DNA of 32,464 nt from a virus. Below, in pieces: positions 1-9,800 of the stretch (position 1 is its first letter; each line of letters opens with the position of its first letter). The translations under genes and the position numbers were made by a program. Where the stretch lies: positions 1 to 32,464 of IMG/VR virus record IMGVR_UViG_3300031687_000064; one strand, 5' to 3'. The notes under the pieces are model-generated. The model did no database searches. It saw only the letters and a program-made list of their open reading frames with translations, and was not told the DNA's origin.

Positions 1-1206
1 GATATGAAGGTTGGAACTAAAGGATATTTAGTTAAAACTGGAATTAATGGAGGTTTAGATATTTATTTTGGTAATGGTTCTTTTGGAATGATTCCATCAA
101 CAGGAGCTTCTATCAATATAGAATACTTAGTAACTGATGGATCTAATGGTAATTTAACGGGTTCTAAAGATCTTACGTTTAAATTCATAACTCCTGGTTT
201 CGATTCAATCGGAGAGGAATATGATTTAAACGAGTTATTAGAATCATCATTTACATCTGCCCCTAAAATGGGAGCAAACCCAGAAGACGTTAAATTAACA
301 AAATTAATAGCACCTCTACAATCTCATTCATTTGTATTAGCGAATCCAAATTCATATGAACACTTTCTTTCAAGATATGGAATGTTCTCTTATTTAGATG
401 CATATAATACAACAGATGATGGATTTATAGATGATGATAACGTGATATACTTATTCATGTTACCTGATACCGCGAGGAAATTAACAAAGAATAAAGATTA
501 TTTTAATTTAGGATTAGATGAATTCTTTTTCTCAAGTGATGAAAAGAATGGATTCTTATCTTTATTAGAAAATAGTGGCCAGCAAATGGTTACCACTGAA
601 GTTAAAATAGTAGATCCAATAGTTCAATATTTTAGAATGGATGTAAAACTTAGATATTTCGAAGGATATAATAAAGCAACCCTTTATTCTGAAGTTCGTG
701 CTAAGATTTCAGAGTATCTAATTAATATAACTAGAAGAGATCGTTTACCTAAATCAGATATTATAGCGGTATTAGAGAACATCGAGGGGATTGATTCTGT
801 AAATGTTAGATTTATATCTAAAATGGAGGAAGATGCACGTAGGTTAGGATATTACATTCTAGAGAAAGTTAAGGTTACACCTTCTACTCCAGTGTTAGAA
901 AATATTGGAAACGGTAAATCTAAATATGTTTTCTTTAAAAGAACAGTTACTCAGCAAAAGGTGAAATTTGAACCGGGAGCTGCTTTACCAGAAGAAGTTA
1001 TTAATTTAGATTCTTTCGGAGATATATTATTAGGTAGAGAAGAAATTGCATTATTCAGAGGAGGTTGGCTAGATAGAGATAATGTTTCAGTTCTAGACGA
1101 TGCTAAGCTTGGAGAGCAAGGAGCTCTTTCAATTTACTTTGATGAACCTGCAGTACCAAATACTATCTTTTCTAAAATACAAGCTAAAAATAGAAAAGCG
1201 TTATAA
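1..1206 (+). CDS. Baseplate wedge protein, gp6-like/baseplate J family (5' partial)
   Basis: Likely the C-terminal part of a T4 gp6-type baseplate wedge subunit, which forms the inner ring joining wedges around the hub in contractile tails. The frame is open to the left edge (the first codon is GAT), and the Met at base 4 lies directly before the conserved beta-strand core, so the gene almost certainly starts upstream of the window. The diagnostic stretch is near residues 22-50, with FGNGSFGMIPSTG, then a YLVTDGSNGNL segment; this Gly-rich 'FG(N/D)G..G..P..G' pattern followed by 'Y..TDG..GN' is typical of baseplate J proteins. Residues 92-130 (LTKLIAPLQSHSFVLANP, then YEHFLSRYG) match the family's 'APL..rsfvla...Y..fl' helix region. 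The stop overlaps the next start by one base (TAATG). Family assignment is firm; the exact gp6 label rests on context with the following genes. Confidence 0.8.
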   Translation, partial: DMKVGTKGYLVKTGINGGLDIYFGNGSFGMIPSTGASINIEYLVTDGSNGNLTGSKDLTFKFITPGFDSIGEEYDLNELLESSFTSAPKMGANPEDVKLTKLIAPLQSHSFVLANPNSYEHFLSRYGMFSYLDAYNTTDDGFIDDDNVIYLFMLPDTARKLTKNKDYFNLGLDEFFFSSDEKNGFLSLLENSGQQMVTTEVKIVDPIVQYFRMDVKLRYFEGYNKATLYSEVRAKISEYLINITRRDRLPKSDIIAVLENIEGIDSVNVRFISKMEEDARRLGYYILEKVKVTPSTPVLENIGNGKSKYVFFKRTVTQQKVKFEPGAALPEEVINLDSFGDILLGREEIALFRGGWLDRDNVSVLDDAKLGEQGALSIYFDEPAVPNTIFSKIQAKNRKAL

Positions 1207-1478
1207 TGGCATCATTAATACAAAATTTATTTAAGAGTAGACAAAAGAGAACATATAGTGTTCGAGAAACAATAGTGGACGATCGTAAGAACAAAGGTAA
1301 CGATTATACGAACAATGTTTTAAAGAATTCAATGTCTCCTTATGTTTATAGAAATGCTAGAATGAACGATTTCGTAATTTTAATCCAGAAAGTGATATCA
1401 GATCTTATTGATTCGGTAACATTTTTAAAGGGATATAAATCATACACAACAAAAAAAGACTATAAAAACTTTAGATAA
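1206..1478 (+). CDS. Small basic protein within the baseplate cluster, unknown function
   Basis: A 90-aa protein I do not recognise. It overlaps the upstream wedge gene and the downstream 944-aa gene by one base each (TAATG junctions), so all three are probably translationally coupled and made together. The N-terminal half is rich in Lys and Arg (LFKSRQKRTYSVRE). Residues 53-75 form a hydrophobic amphipathic helix (MNDFVILIQKVISDLIDSV) and the C-terminus is basic again. There is no signal peptide, no convincing membrane span and no Cys. Its place between the gp6-like and gp7-like genes suggests a minor baseplate component or assembly factor, but nothing in the sequence proves this. Reality of the gene is supported by tight coupling and by the absence of any other ORF filling the space. 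Confidence 0.75.
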   Translation: MASLIQNLFKSRQKRTYSVRETIVDDRKNKGNDYTNNVLKNSMSPYVYRNARMNDFVILIQKVISDLIDSVTFLKGYKSYTTKKDYKNFR

Positions 1479-4312
1479 TGGCATATAACAATCTAAGATT
1501 TTTTGACAACGAGTCTAACGACTTAAATTTAATCTATAACTCTGAACTAGATTTATGGCAGGGTGTTTCATATCTTCCGGTTGTTTCTACTGGATTATAC
1601 GAGACATTAACTTTGCATATATTGGAAGAGGTTGAAGGACCTTTATTTGAGGAATTAAATACTACTCCAATTGCTGAAGCATCTGGGGATGTTTCTTTTA
1701 AATTCAAATTCAAAGATGATTATAATACAAGTACTGATATATTTTTATACAGTGCAAAGGCAGTTGCCGGAGAATTAAACATCCAAATAGATAAAGAACA
1801 AACACATAAATTATTACCATCGACAACGAGTGGTTCAATATCAAATGGTAAGAAAGTATCAGCTGACAGTTTACTGGCACAACCTATTGTTGTCCAGGTT
1901 GCACTGTCTTCAAATGTTGAAGGTTTTCATATTAGAACACTAAGTGTGATTGAGGTTGTTAATGGTATTGAAACAAGAGAAATTGCTTCTATTAAGGTAT
2001 ATGGTGAAGTTGAAGGAGAAGATGAAAGATTAAGAGTACTTTTAACGAATATGGGTATGAATCTAGACGATTTAGACTATTATATCTTTAGAGATTCTAA
2101 TATACAAGAACAATCTCCTGATTATACAATATTAAACCAAAAACGTAAAGAGTTACTTTTACAAGCATCTCAAATCAAGCCATTTATAGGAACTTATAAG
2201 GCAATACTAAATGCAATTGATTTCTTCGGATATGATAAAATAACTTTAAAGGAATATTGGTTAAACATCAATGAACAATCTGAGAATTTCGGAAAGCTAA
2301 AGGCTGTCGCAATTCCAAATCAAGATGTCGTTGGATTTTTAGCAGATAAAAATAAAGGAAATGATTTACCTAATTCAAATCAAAAGAAGACATCTAGATT
2401 CTCTTTAGTTTATAGATTGAATACTCCAACTGGATTACAGGATGAGTGGGATATTCCAACTGTTAAAGAGACTATTGACTATTCTCCAGATGAGGTTTTA
2501 ATTAAATTATACGGATTAAAAAAGAAATTACAAAAAGATTATTTACCATTACAAGCTAAAATTGTAGATATTACAGGTGAAGGGGATTACTTTTCTCAAT
2601 TTAACCAGAATGTATGGAATAATCAACATAATATTAAAGTACAAAATGCCGGAATAGAATTTAAAACTATTAAAGTGCCTGCGGAAAGAGATGTATTTAT
2701 GGAAGATCTTCGTAAGGTTGATTACAGGCTTACTGGATTCGGACAAGATTTTAGTGCGTTATCTCAATCAGTTCGATTAGAGTTAATAGCGTCAATTGGT
2801 AATTTCTATAAAGAATATTATAACAATAATTTAGATACATTTAATACTATAGAAAATATTCCAATAGGAGCACCTGTATCTTTACATGCCGAAGGGTTAG
2901 AAGATTCATGGGATCTTGCTGATTTCACATGGTTAGATGCTGAAGATACGGAAGTATCTAACACGGTCCAGGGATTATCTAGTGATACAACTACGTCTGG
3001 GATTAGTAATCTTACCGAATATATAGAAGCTCATGATTTAACATTAAGTAATCTATTAACATGGAATAACTGGTGGCATAGGGGAGTATATGAAATTGAG
3101 TGGGTAATATCTGGTCCTAATAATTATGAAAAAGCATATAGAGGTCCTGTCTATGAATATACTAATTTCCCATTAACTTTACCGTTTGCTGGATCGTATA
3201 CTATTGAAACGAATATGTATGATCTATATAATGTAAAAAGTACTAAGATTAATAAAGAGTGGATTGAAGTTAAAAACAAGAACGTTGAAGTTTATGGATT
3301 AACTCAATTAGCTCCTAAAAAATTAGACTGGAAAGATTATAAACATGCATGGAATTCAAGTGGATCTAGCTGGGACTGGTCTAGAGAGAATTTAATACCA
3401 GTTAATGATGTTATAAGTACTTATTATTTAACAATGGACCGTACTAATTATATTAATGATGAAGTTCATGTTGGTAAAGCACATTCAACTGTTAGAAGAT
3501 TTTTAGATGCATTGCAACCAGGTGGTTTTAATGAAACTCCAGGACCATATCAATGGGCGGATCTAAAAACACATGTTTGGGACGATGGTCCTGAAGTAAC
3601 CTGGAAAATGACAAGAGTCGGTGGAGATATTAATTCGTCATTTCAGATAAAGGTTGGAGGATATACTAATGGATATTCTCTGAAAGTTGAACAAATAAGT
3701 CCGTCAACTGGAGAGACATTAACAGATTCTTATACAATTAATAGTACATTCCCAATTAATGATGAGGATATTGCAGCGTGGGTTGGGGTTTCTAATGAAT
3801 TATCAGGGCTTGATCCGATCGATCACCCTATATTAACTAAATTTAATTATAATCCTATTTTAGTAGATACCGATAATAACGAATCGACAGGTACAGGATC
3901 TCTTGGTGAAGATAAATGTGTTTATATATTAGCAGTTGCAAAAGAAGCTGCTCGTAGTTATGATTTTAGTAATGTTTATTTTAGTAATATAGCAGGAGGT
4001 TCGATAGATGAAAAATTAAACTTCGTAAGTTATAACCCTGGTTTCGATGATACATATATAATAAATAATTTAGCTGAATTACATATGCTTAACCATGTTA
4101 CATTTTCGTATGATTTAACAAACATGCCGGGAATAGTTTCAGAACAATGGAGAGTAATTAATAATACGTTAAATATCGAAGATATATATTATAGTAATCC
4201 AATATTAACTTATCTATTTAAAGAGAAGGGATATTACACAGTAGAGTTAGATTTATTGGACTCTAACGGAAATAAGAACACAATAACAAAAAATATTTTA
4301 AAAATAATTTAA
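1478..4312 (+). CDS. Baseplate wedge candidate, gp7-like, with tail-protein-I-like and PKD-like segments
   Basis: A 944-aa virion protein directly after the gp6-like gene. T4 gp7 has a similar size (about 1030 aa) and the same position, so a gp7-like wedge role is likely but inferred. Residues 215-265 (KELLLQASQIKPFIGTYKA, then LNAIDFFGYDKITLKEYW) resemble the 'KGT..gl..aL.l.GY' helix of phage tail protein I families, which link baseplate to fibres. Two Ig/PKD-like beta segments follow: about residues 535-600 (YEIEWVISGPNNYEKAY and FAGSYTIETNMYDLYN) and the C-terminus at about 870-944 (LFKEKGYYTVELDLLDSNGN). Such 'G.Y.v.l...D..G' strands are usual in virion proteins. Residues about 680-690 contain DALQPG, encoded by a 19-base string found again at 9693-9711. 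The stop is one base before the next ATG. Confidence 0.65.
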   Translation: MAYNNLRFFDNESNDLNLIYNSELDLWQGVSYLPVVSTGLYETLTLHILEEVEGPLFEELNTTPIAEASGDVSFKFKFKDDYNTSTDIFLYSAKAVAGELNIQIDKEQTHKLLPSTTSGSISNGKKVSADSLLAQPIVVQVALSSNVEGFHIRTLSVIEVVNGIETREIASIKVYGEVEGEDERLRVLLTNMGMNLDDLDYYIFRDSNIQEQSPDYTILNQKRKELLLQASQIKPFIGTYKAILNAIDFFGYDKITLKEYWLNINEQSENFGKLKAVAIPNQDVVGFLADKNKGNDLPNSNQKKTSRFSLVYRLNTPTGLQDEWDIPTVKETIDYSPDEVLIKLYGLKKKLQKDYLPLQAKIVDITGEGDYFSQFNQNVWNNQHNIKVQNAGIEFKTIKVPAERDVFMEDLRKVDYRLTGFGQDFSALSQSVRLELIASIGNFYKEYYNNNLDTFNTIENIPIGAPVSLHAEGLEDSWDLADFTWLDAEDTEVSNTVQGLSSDTTTSGISNLTEYIEAHDLTLSNLLTWNNWWHRGVYEIEWVISGPNNYEKAYRGPVYEYTNFPLTLPFAGSYTIETNMYDLYNVKSTKINKEWIEVKNKNVEVYGLTQLAPKKLDWKDYKHAWNSSGSSWDWSRENLIPVNDVISTYYLTMDRTNYINDEVHVGKAHSTVRRFLDALQPGGFNETPGPYQWADLKTHVWDDGPEVTWKMTRVGGDINSSFQIKVGGYTNGYSLKVEQISPSTGETLTDSYTINSTFPINDEDIAAWVGVSNELSGLDPIDHPILTKFNYNPILVDTDNNESTGTGSLGEDKCVYILAVAKEAARSYDFSNVYFSNIAGGSIDEKLNFVSYNPGFDDTYIINNLAELHMLNHVTFSYDLTNMPGIVSEQWRVINNTLNIEDIYYSNPILTYLFKEKGYYTVELDLLDSNGNKNTITKNILKII

Positions 4313-4313
4313 A

Positions 4314-4877
4314 ATGGCAAGTATCACAACAATTTTAGGAACAGATAGTTTATCTTCTTCAAGAATAGTAATTAACGATAATTTCGCAACGATCAATGAT
4401 CAGGTTGCAGGAATCGCTAATCTATTAGATGTAAATACACAATCTTTAACGCTTACTGGCACTATGGGTGCATCTGGTTTAAGCATAGTAAATGGTGGAA
4501 ATCCATCATTCATAGTTAATGCATCTGACATCACAGCGTCTTTACCATTGACTGTAAACAAGTCTTTAATATTAGCAGGTGGAATGCAAGATTCTGTAGC
4601 TGCTGTATCGGCGATGCCATCGGCAAACTTATATGGAAAAACAACGTATGTCTTAGACTCAACCGTTTTAAATGGAGTTAATGTCATAGCATCGGGTAAC
4701 AATGGTCAAACAGTAACTTTCATCGCAAGTGGAGCTGCTGGTATTCAGATCAACTCGTCGAACATCGGCGGAGTTTCAGCTAATTTCACAATTGCTGATA
4801 ACGGAACAATAACACTTAGATATTTTAACGCAGTATGGTATGTGATTTCTCACGCCAACACTACTTTAACTTTCTAA
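4314..4877 (+). CDS. Small beta-rich virion protein, probably trimeric fibre or collar component
   Basis: A 187-aa protein lying between baseplate and tail genes. The N-terminal region (SLSSSRIVINDNFATINDQV, about residues 12-31) has the 'R..iN.NF..in' helix seen at the start of many phage fibre and tail-spike trimers; related 'K.N.NF.QL' stretches open the two collagen-like proteins of this window. The rest alternates short hydrophobic beta strands with Gly, Ser, Thr and Asn turns, has no Cys and has no charged catalytic cluster. The C-terminus ends in a strand (GTITLRYFNAVWYVIS), a pattern common in small fibre-tip or decoration folds. The start follows the previous stop by one base. The call is based on composition and context; I do not recognise the family. 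Confidence 0.6.
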   Translation: MASITTILGTDSLSSSRIVINDNFATINDQVAGIANLLDVNTQSLTLTGTMGASGLSIVNGGNPSFIVNASDITASLPLTVNKSLILAGGMQDSVAAVSAMPSANLYGKTTYVLDSTVLNGVNVIASGNNGQTVTFIASGAAGIQINSSNIGGVSANFTIADNGTITLRYFNAVWYVISHANTTLTF

Positions 4878-4894
4878 AAAAAATTAACAAATAA

Positions 4895-6859
4895 ATGGCT
4901 ACACCATTAATTAGAATTCCACAGGAACAAGGAGGTACTATGTATGCTTTTTCTAGCGCAGCTAGAGATCTTACACGTGCATACTATAATCCGGATATTG
5001 TTTTTGAATATTCAAAATTCGCATTACTAGATATGCCAGTTGTTGCAGAGCCTTCAGCAGGAGCTACTAACAACTATATTCAATTCAGTAATTTATACGA
5101 AGGTGGTCCGGTTGCCGGAGGGGGATTAGCCCCAGCTTATAGTGATACTTCACCAGACGATAATGCCAATCGTCACTTTGCACAGTCGTTTCAAAACTAT
5201 GCACTTAACTTAGAGAACTTTATTTTATCAGATGATGATTTTGACAACACGTTATATTCTTCAGATTCTGAAAAGATCTTTTTCAAATGGTTAAATCATA
5301 TTGGAGCGTTTAGAACCAGAGCAGCTAATTCACAAGAAGTAGAATCTGGATTCAATAGATTAGTAGAAGAAGATGATTCAATACAAAATGGATCAGAATA
5401 CAGCCAAGTAGTTAAATACTTAGGAAACGTAGATGTAACTAACGATAAAAATTATAATGGAGATACTTATAATGAAGTTTTTGTAAATGTACCATCTGCT
5501 GTTGGATATACTCCAACTGTATTATTTAAGTCGTCAAATTACAATACAACAGCATCAACATATATCCCAACATCTTTTATTAACGGAAGAGAGGGACAAA
5601 ATCATCCAGATTCAAATATAAACTTACAATCTCTAGCGGATTCAAGTGATGGATCTATAGATATAAGCCCAAACGTATCTTATAACTATGGAATAGAGTG
5701 GAATTCTTCCACATATTCTACTATTGTTAATGATAAAAAATTAAATAACCATTTAGATTATTCTAAAAGGGGTGGAGATTTTAGATTCAATGCAATATTA
5801 GTCTATTATGATGTTTATTCTAAATCTAACCCTGGAAATAAATCAACAAACTTATATGGTGTTATCTTATTAGATAATTTCAAATACGATCCAGCAAGTA
5901 CTGGGTGGTCTTTACCAGAATTAAGTAAATACAAACCAAACGAAGTAACTGGATTAAACGGGAATGCTTTCGCATTAAAACTAAACGTTAAATTTAATTC
6001 ATCTTTAGATAATGTAGGAATAGAATCTAATATCAATGATTATTCTACCTTCTCTATGGATATATTCTTTGATTCAACAAGTGCACTTGAGAACGCTGCT
6101 AAAGTTTTAGCAGAAGCAAGTCACAGATATACTGATCTATCTAATAGATTAAATGGATTAGAGAATTTATTATTAACTTCAGTTGAACAAACAGCGTTAG
6201 CTTCTAGAATATCTAAAGTTGAATCGTCTCTTGAAAAAGCCTCTTTAAACTTTAAAGATGCAGGATCTATCTTAGATCTTATTTCTTCAACAAACGATAG
6301 ATTAAACCAAGTTATTAACGGAACTATCCCAACTGAGATTCAATATAATACTGATGTTGTTAGTTCAGGAAATGGCGTTGCGATAGATAAGTCAACTCCC
6401 GGTAAGATCAAGGTAAATAATACTAATTATGGATATTATCTTAATAAAACCAATAGTTATGATTTTAATTCTAAGCAAGTATTAGGAGATATTAACGAAA
6501 CTACTCCATGGAATCCTGCATTAGCATCTTCTGGTTTAGGAATTTGGACAAGAATAAAGAAATATGATAACTTAATTAGAATATATTTAAATGAAACTGA
6601 GACGTTCTCTAGTGATTTAGATATATACTTAGATGATAGTGTTACACCTTTTAAATTAGGACAAGTGGTTAAATTAACCTTTAAAAATTCTATATTAAAT
6701 TTAGATAACAACGGAATCAATATATACGTAAGTGAAAATAACAAATGGGTACTTAAGAATTCGATTAACGCCGGAGAGATACTAAGTAAAAAACCATATG
6801 TTGAATTAATTTGCGTTGACGAAACAAACAAGACATTCGAACTTGAAATTATAAGATAA
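4895..6859 (+). CDS. Large tail/baseplate structural protein with central coiled coil, unknown family
   Basis: A 654-aa protein, preceded by an A-rich leader (AAAAAAATTAACAAATAA) and no Shine-Dalgarno, the usual arrangement in this window. The N-terminal 400 residues look globular and beta-rich, with a distinctive opening (GGTMYAFSSAARDLTRAYYN at about 13-32). A heptad-like helical region covers about residues 397-475 (VLAEASHRYTDLSNRLNGLE, then ALASRISKVESSLEKASL). It is followed by a beta-rich C-terminal domain from about 480 to the end. A globular head, coiled-coil stalk and beta tip is the common plan of trimeric baseplate-to-fibre connectors, and the position in the tail operon agrees. 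No enzymatic motif is visible. The stop is two bases before the next ATG. Confidence 0.65.
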   Translation: MATPLIRIPQEQGGTMYAFSSAARDLTRAYYNPDIVFEYSKFALLDMPVVAEPSAGATNNYIQFSNLYEGGPVAGGGLAPAYSDTSPDDNANRHFAQSFQNYALNLENFILSDDDFDNTLYSSDSEKIFFKWLNHIGAFRTRAANSQEVESGFNRLVEEDDSIQNGSEYSQVVKYLGNVDVTNDKNYNGDTYNEVFVNVPSAVGYTPTVLFKSSNYNTTASTYIPTSFINGREGQNHPDSNINLQSLADSSDGSIDISPNVSYNYGIEWNSSTYSTIVNDKKLNNHLDYSKRGGDFRFNAILVYYDVYSKSNPGNKSTNLYGVILLDNFKYDPASTGWSLPELSKYKPNEVTGLNGNAFALKLNVKFNSSLDNVGIESNINDYSTFSMDIFFDSTSALENAAKVLAEASHRYTDLSNRLNGLENLLLTSVEQTALASRISKVESSLEKASLNFKDAGSILDLISSTNDRLNQVINGTIPTEIQYNTDVVSSGNGVAIDKSTPGKIKVNNTNYGYYLNKTNSYDFNSKQVLGDINETTPWNPALASSGLGIWTRIKKYDNLIRIYLNETETFSSDLDIYLDDSVTPFKLGQVVKLTFKNSILNLDNNGINIYVSENNKWVLKNSINAGEILSKKPYVELICVDETNKTFELEIIR

Positions 6860-6861
6860 TT

Positions 6862-9800
6862 ATGAGTGCACACAATTCAATATCACAATTACTTGAACAG
6901 TTTCTAGAATTAAACACTAATTCACTAGAAACTTTCAATCGTATTAATGAAGCGATCTCAACTGACAAAGAAACAGTTACAGTAGATTTATGGGACCCTA
7001 ATAGTGAGGGTGTTAAATCTGTACAAATACCTGCATTTGGTTATTTAAAGAGAGAAATTGAAAGACTAAATACTAATTTAGAATCTATTACTGGTGTTGA
7101 AGGTAATGGAGCAAACGTTAGGTTAAAGGATGGATCGTTTAGAAAATTACACACGTCTAGGCTTAAAGGTCCTTCTAAACCAATCACAAATTTAGCAGCA
7201 CCTACTCAATTTAATACAAAATTGAATGCATTTTTCGAAAACTTTTTAAATCCACTATTAACTATTAAGTTAGATGTAAGTGGACAACTTCCTGTTGAAA
7301 CTGAAAGAGTTTATATTGAGAGATTTATATTTGACTCAAAGGATGCTGCAACAGTAGATCAATTTGATGAGTTATATAAAGGAGAAAGTGAAATTAAATA
7401 CAAAGCAATTCAAAATGCAATTACTGAAAATAAATTAAAATATTATTTAGATTCAGAAGTTATTGAAATGCCAATAAGAACAATACAATATTACGGAGAC
7501 TTTGATATCACTAAAATATCTAATGAACAGAAGTCACAGGTTGTTGATGGCGCAACTCAAACCAAAACTATTAAGTTATTCACTCTAAATAAACTGACGT
7601 TCTCAGACGCTTCTAAAACGCTTCTAGATACTGAAGTTTTAAAGGTTGGAGAATCATTAGTTATTAACTCTGGGGAATTAAGAACTAGATATATTATTAA
7701 ATCAATAGATAATTCAACATCACAGATTGAGTTAGAATTAATTGAAGGATTTGAATCTATTAAGATAGGTTCTAAAATGCTATCAATATACAAAGATTTA
7801 GATACAGACTTAGATGTTGAAATAAACATTGGATTTGATGAAAGACAAGTTGTCTTTATTAAACCAATTGATCCAGCATCAAATATACCTTCAAATGAAT
7901 ATTCTCCTGGGATAGGATTTTATTCAAATGAATTACAAATACCAGGATCAGACGGAACAATACAAAGCTTATCTTCTTATTATAAAGAAGAAGTTGCAGA
8001 TTTCGGGCAGTTCATTAAAGGATTTAATGTTGATTATATTCCACCGGCAGCAGTTGGTGTAGTACCTGCAACTCCTGTAGTAATTACTGGTAATTTAAAG
8101 GTTGTACAAATAAATAAACATTTAACAGATAATACAACAACGACTAAGATTAAACAACTTAAGTCTGATAAAGTAGCAGCTGAGCAAAGCCTATCTAATA
8201 CTAGTGAGGCAATTAAAGCTAAAAAATCTTTATTAAACACTAAGAAGTTTAAATCTAAAGTTGAAAGAAATAAACAATATAACGAATTCAAATCTCTTGT
8301 TAATGAGAGAGTATCTGAATCTAAGCTATATTCATCTATAGTATCTGAGATTAAAGCTTCTGCTGAATCTACCGATATTGTAGCAGTTACTCCAAAATTT
8401 AGAGTTAGAGGATTCTGGTCAATTCCAGAACCTAAAACAATAGGAGATGAAGTTTCACAAGAGGTAGTTCAGTTTAAAATAAGATATAGATACGTATCGA
8501 CTTCTGGTAAAACTAGTCAAGTTGAACAGATCGGATTTACAGATTCTGCAAACCAAACAACAAAAACTGCTGCCTTTTCAAATTGGACAGAGTTTAATGG
8601 TCCTGTTAGAAAAAGAGAATTAAATGAGGATGGAAAATATTCTTGGATTATTGAAAGCGAAGAAGATGCACAAGCAGTTAACTTCAATTCATTAGATATT
8701 CCAATCAGTTCAGGTGAAATCGTAGAGATTATGGTTCAATCTGTTTCTGAAGCTGGATATCCATCTAATCCATTAACAAGTGATTGGTCAGAGATTATTA
8801 AAGTTGAATTTCCAGAAGGAGAACTTTCAACAGATTCAATATCTGGTTTAATTACTCAAAACGAATTAGATAATTTAAAAGTTACATTAAAAGAAGATTT
8901 AGAAGCTGCTGGTATATTCGATCACGTTGGAGATTCATTCACAGTGAATGAAAAACACTTTGCACATAACGCTGCGGCAGTTGCATCTGGTTTCTTAACT
9001 GGAGAGCAGAATCCTATTTCAGTATATGATAAGCTTTTGGAACTTCAAAACGAAGTACAAAGATTAAGAGCAGAAATTGACGGAACAATTGGAGATCTAT
9101 TAATACAGATAATAGATGAGGACGGTAACGTTACACAAGTAACCAACAATAGTACTGTTAAAGTATTTGGAGGATTTTATGTTGATGAAATTCCTGCAGA
9201 AAATTACAAAGGATTTATTGTAACTAAGAACTTTAAAATAAGATTAACAAATTCGCAAGCCTCAGATTTAGAGTTAATTGCTAGAATATTAGGAGATGTT
9301 GAGAAACCAGTGCCTTCTTCAAGTGATAGTACTTTATTTGGATTAAGAACAGGGGTTATTGATAATGCGGTTGCTGGAGATAATTACTACACAACAGAGG
9401 GTAATTATGATAAAGTACCTGTTGTTTATCAGAATTTAGATTCGATAGACTTATTAGCACATAATTATTTTAATGAGAGTCCATTACAATCAACTCAATT
9501 GAAAGGTCAATTTATCTATTCAAGATATATGAATCTAGCAAATGATAGAGGATTATATTTAAGAAGTACTGACGGAACTGACGGAGATATTGATGCTCAA
9601 GATTTATCTGGATTCGATACATATGAATACGGAATTTCTACAGCATATCAATTAACAGGGATAAATACAACCGATTCAAATAAAATCTTTACAGATGCAT
9701 TGCAACCAGGTAGAACGCCAGATGGCAATGTTAATGAAGATTTCATATGGAATGGACATAAGGATGCTGTAGTTAATGATAATTTCACACCAACATCAAC

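Noticed and set aside
6457-6873. 138-aa minus-strand frame over the 654-aa gene
   Set aside because: It is antisense to a convincing structural gene with no leader or neighbours on that strand; the same holds for the other minus-strand frames (for example 29886-30263 and 31888-32355).
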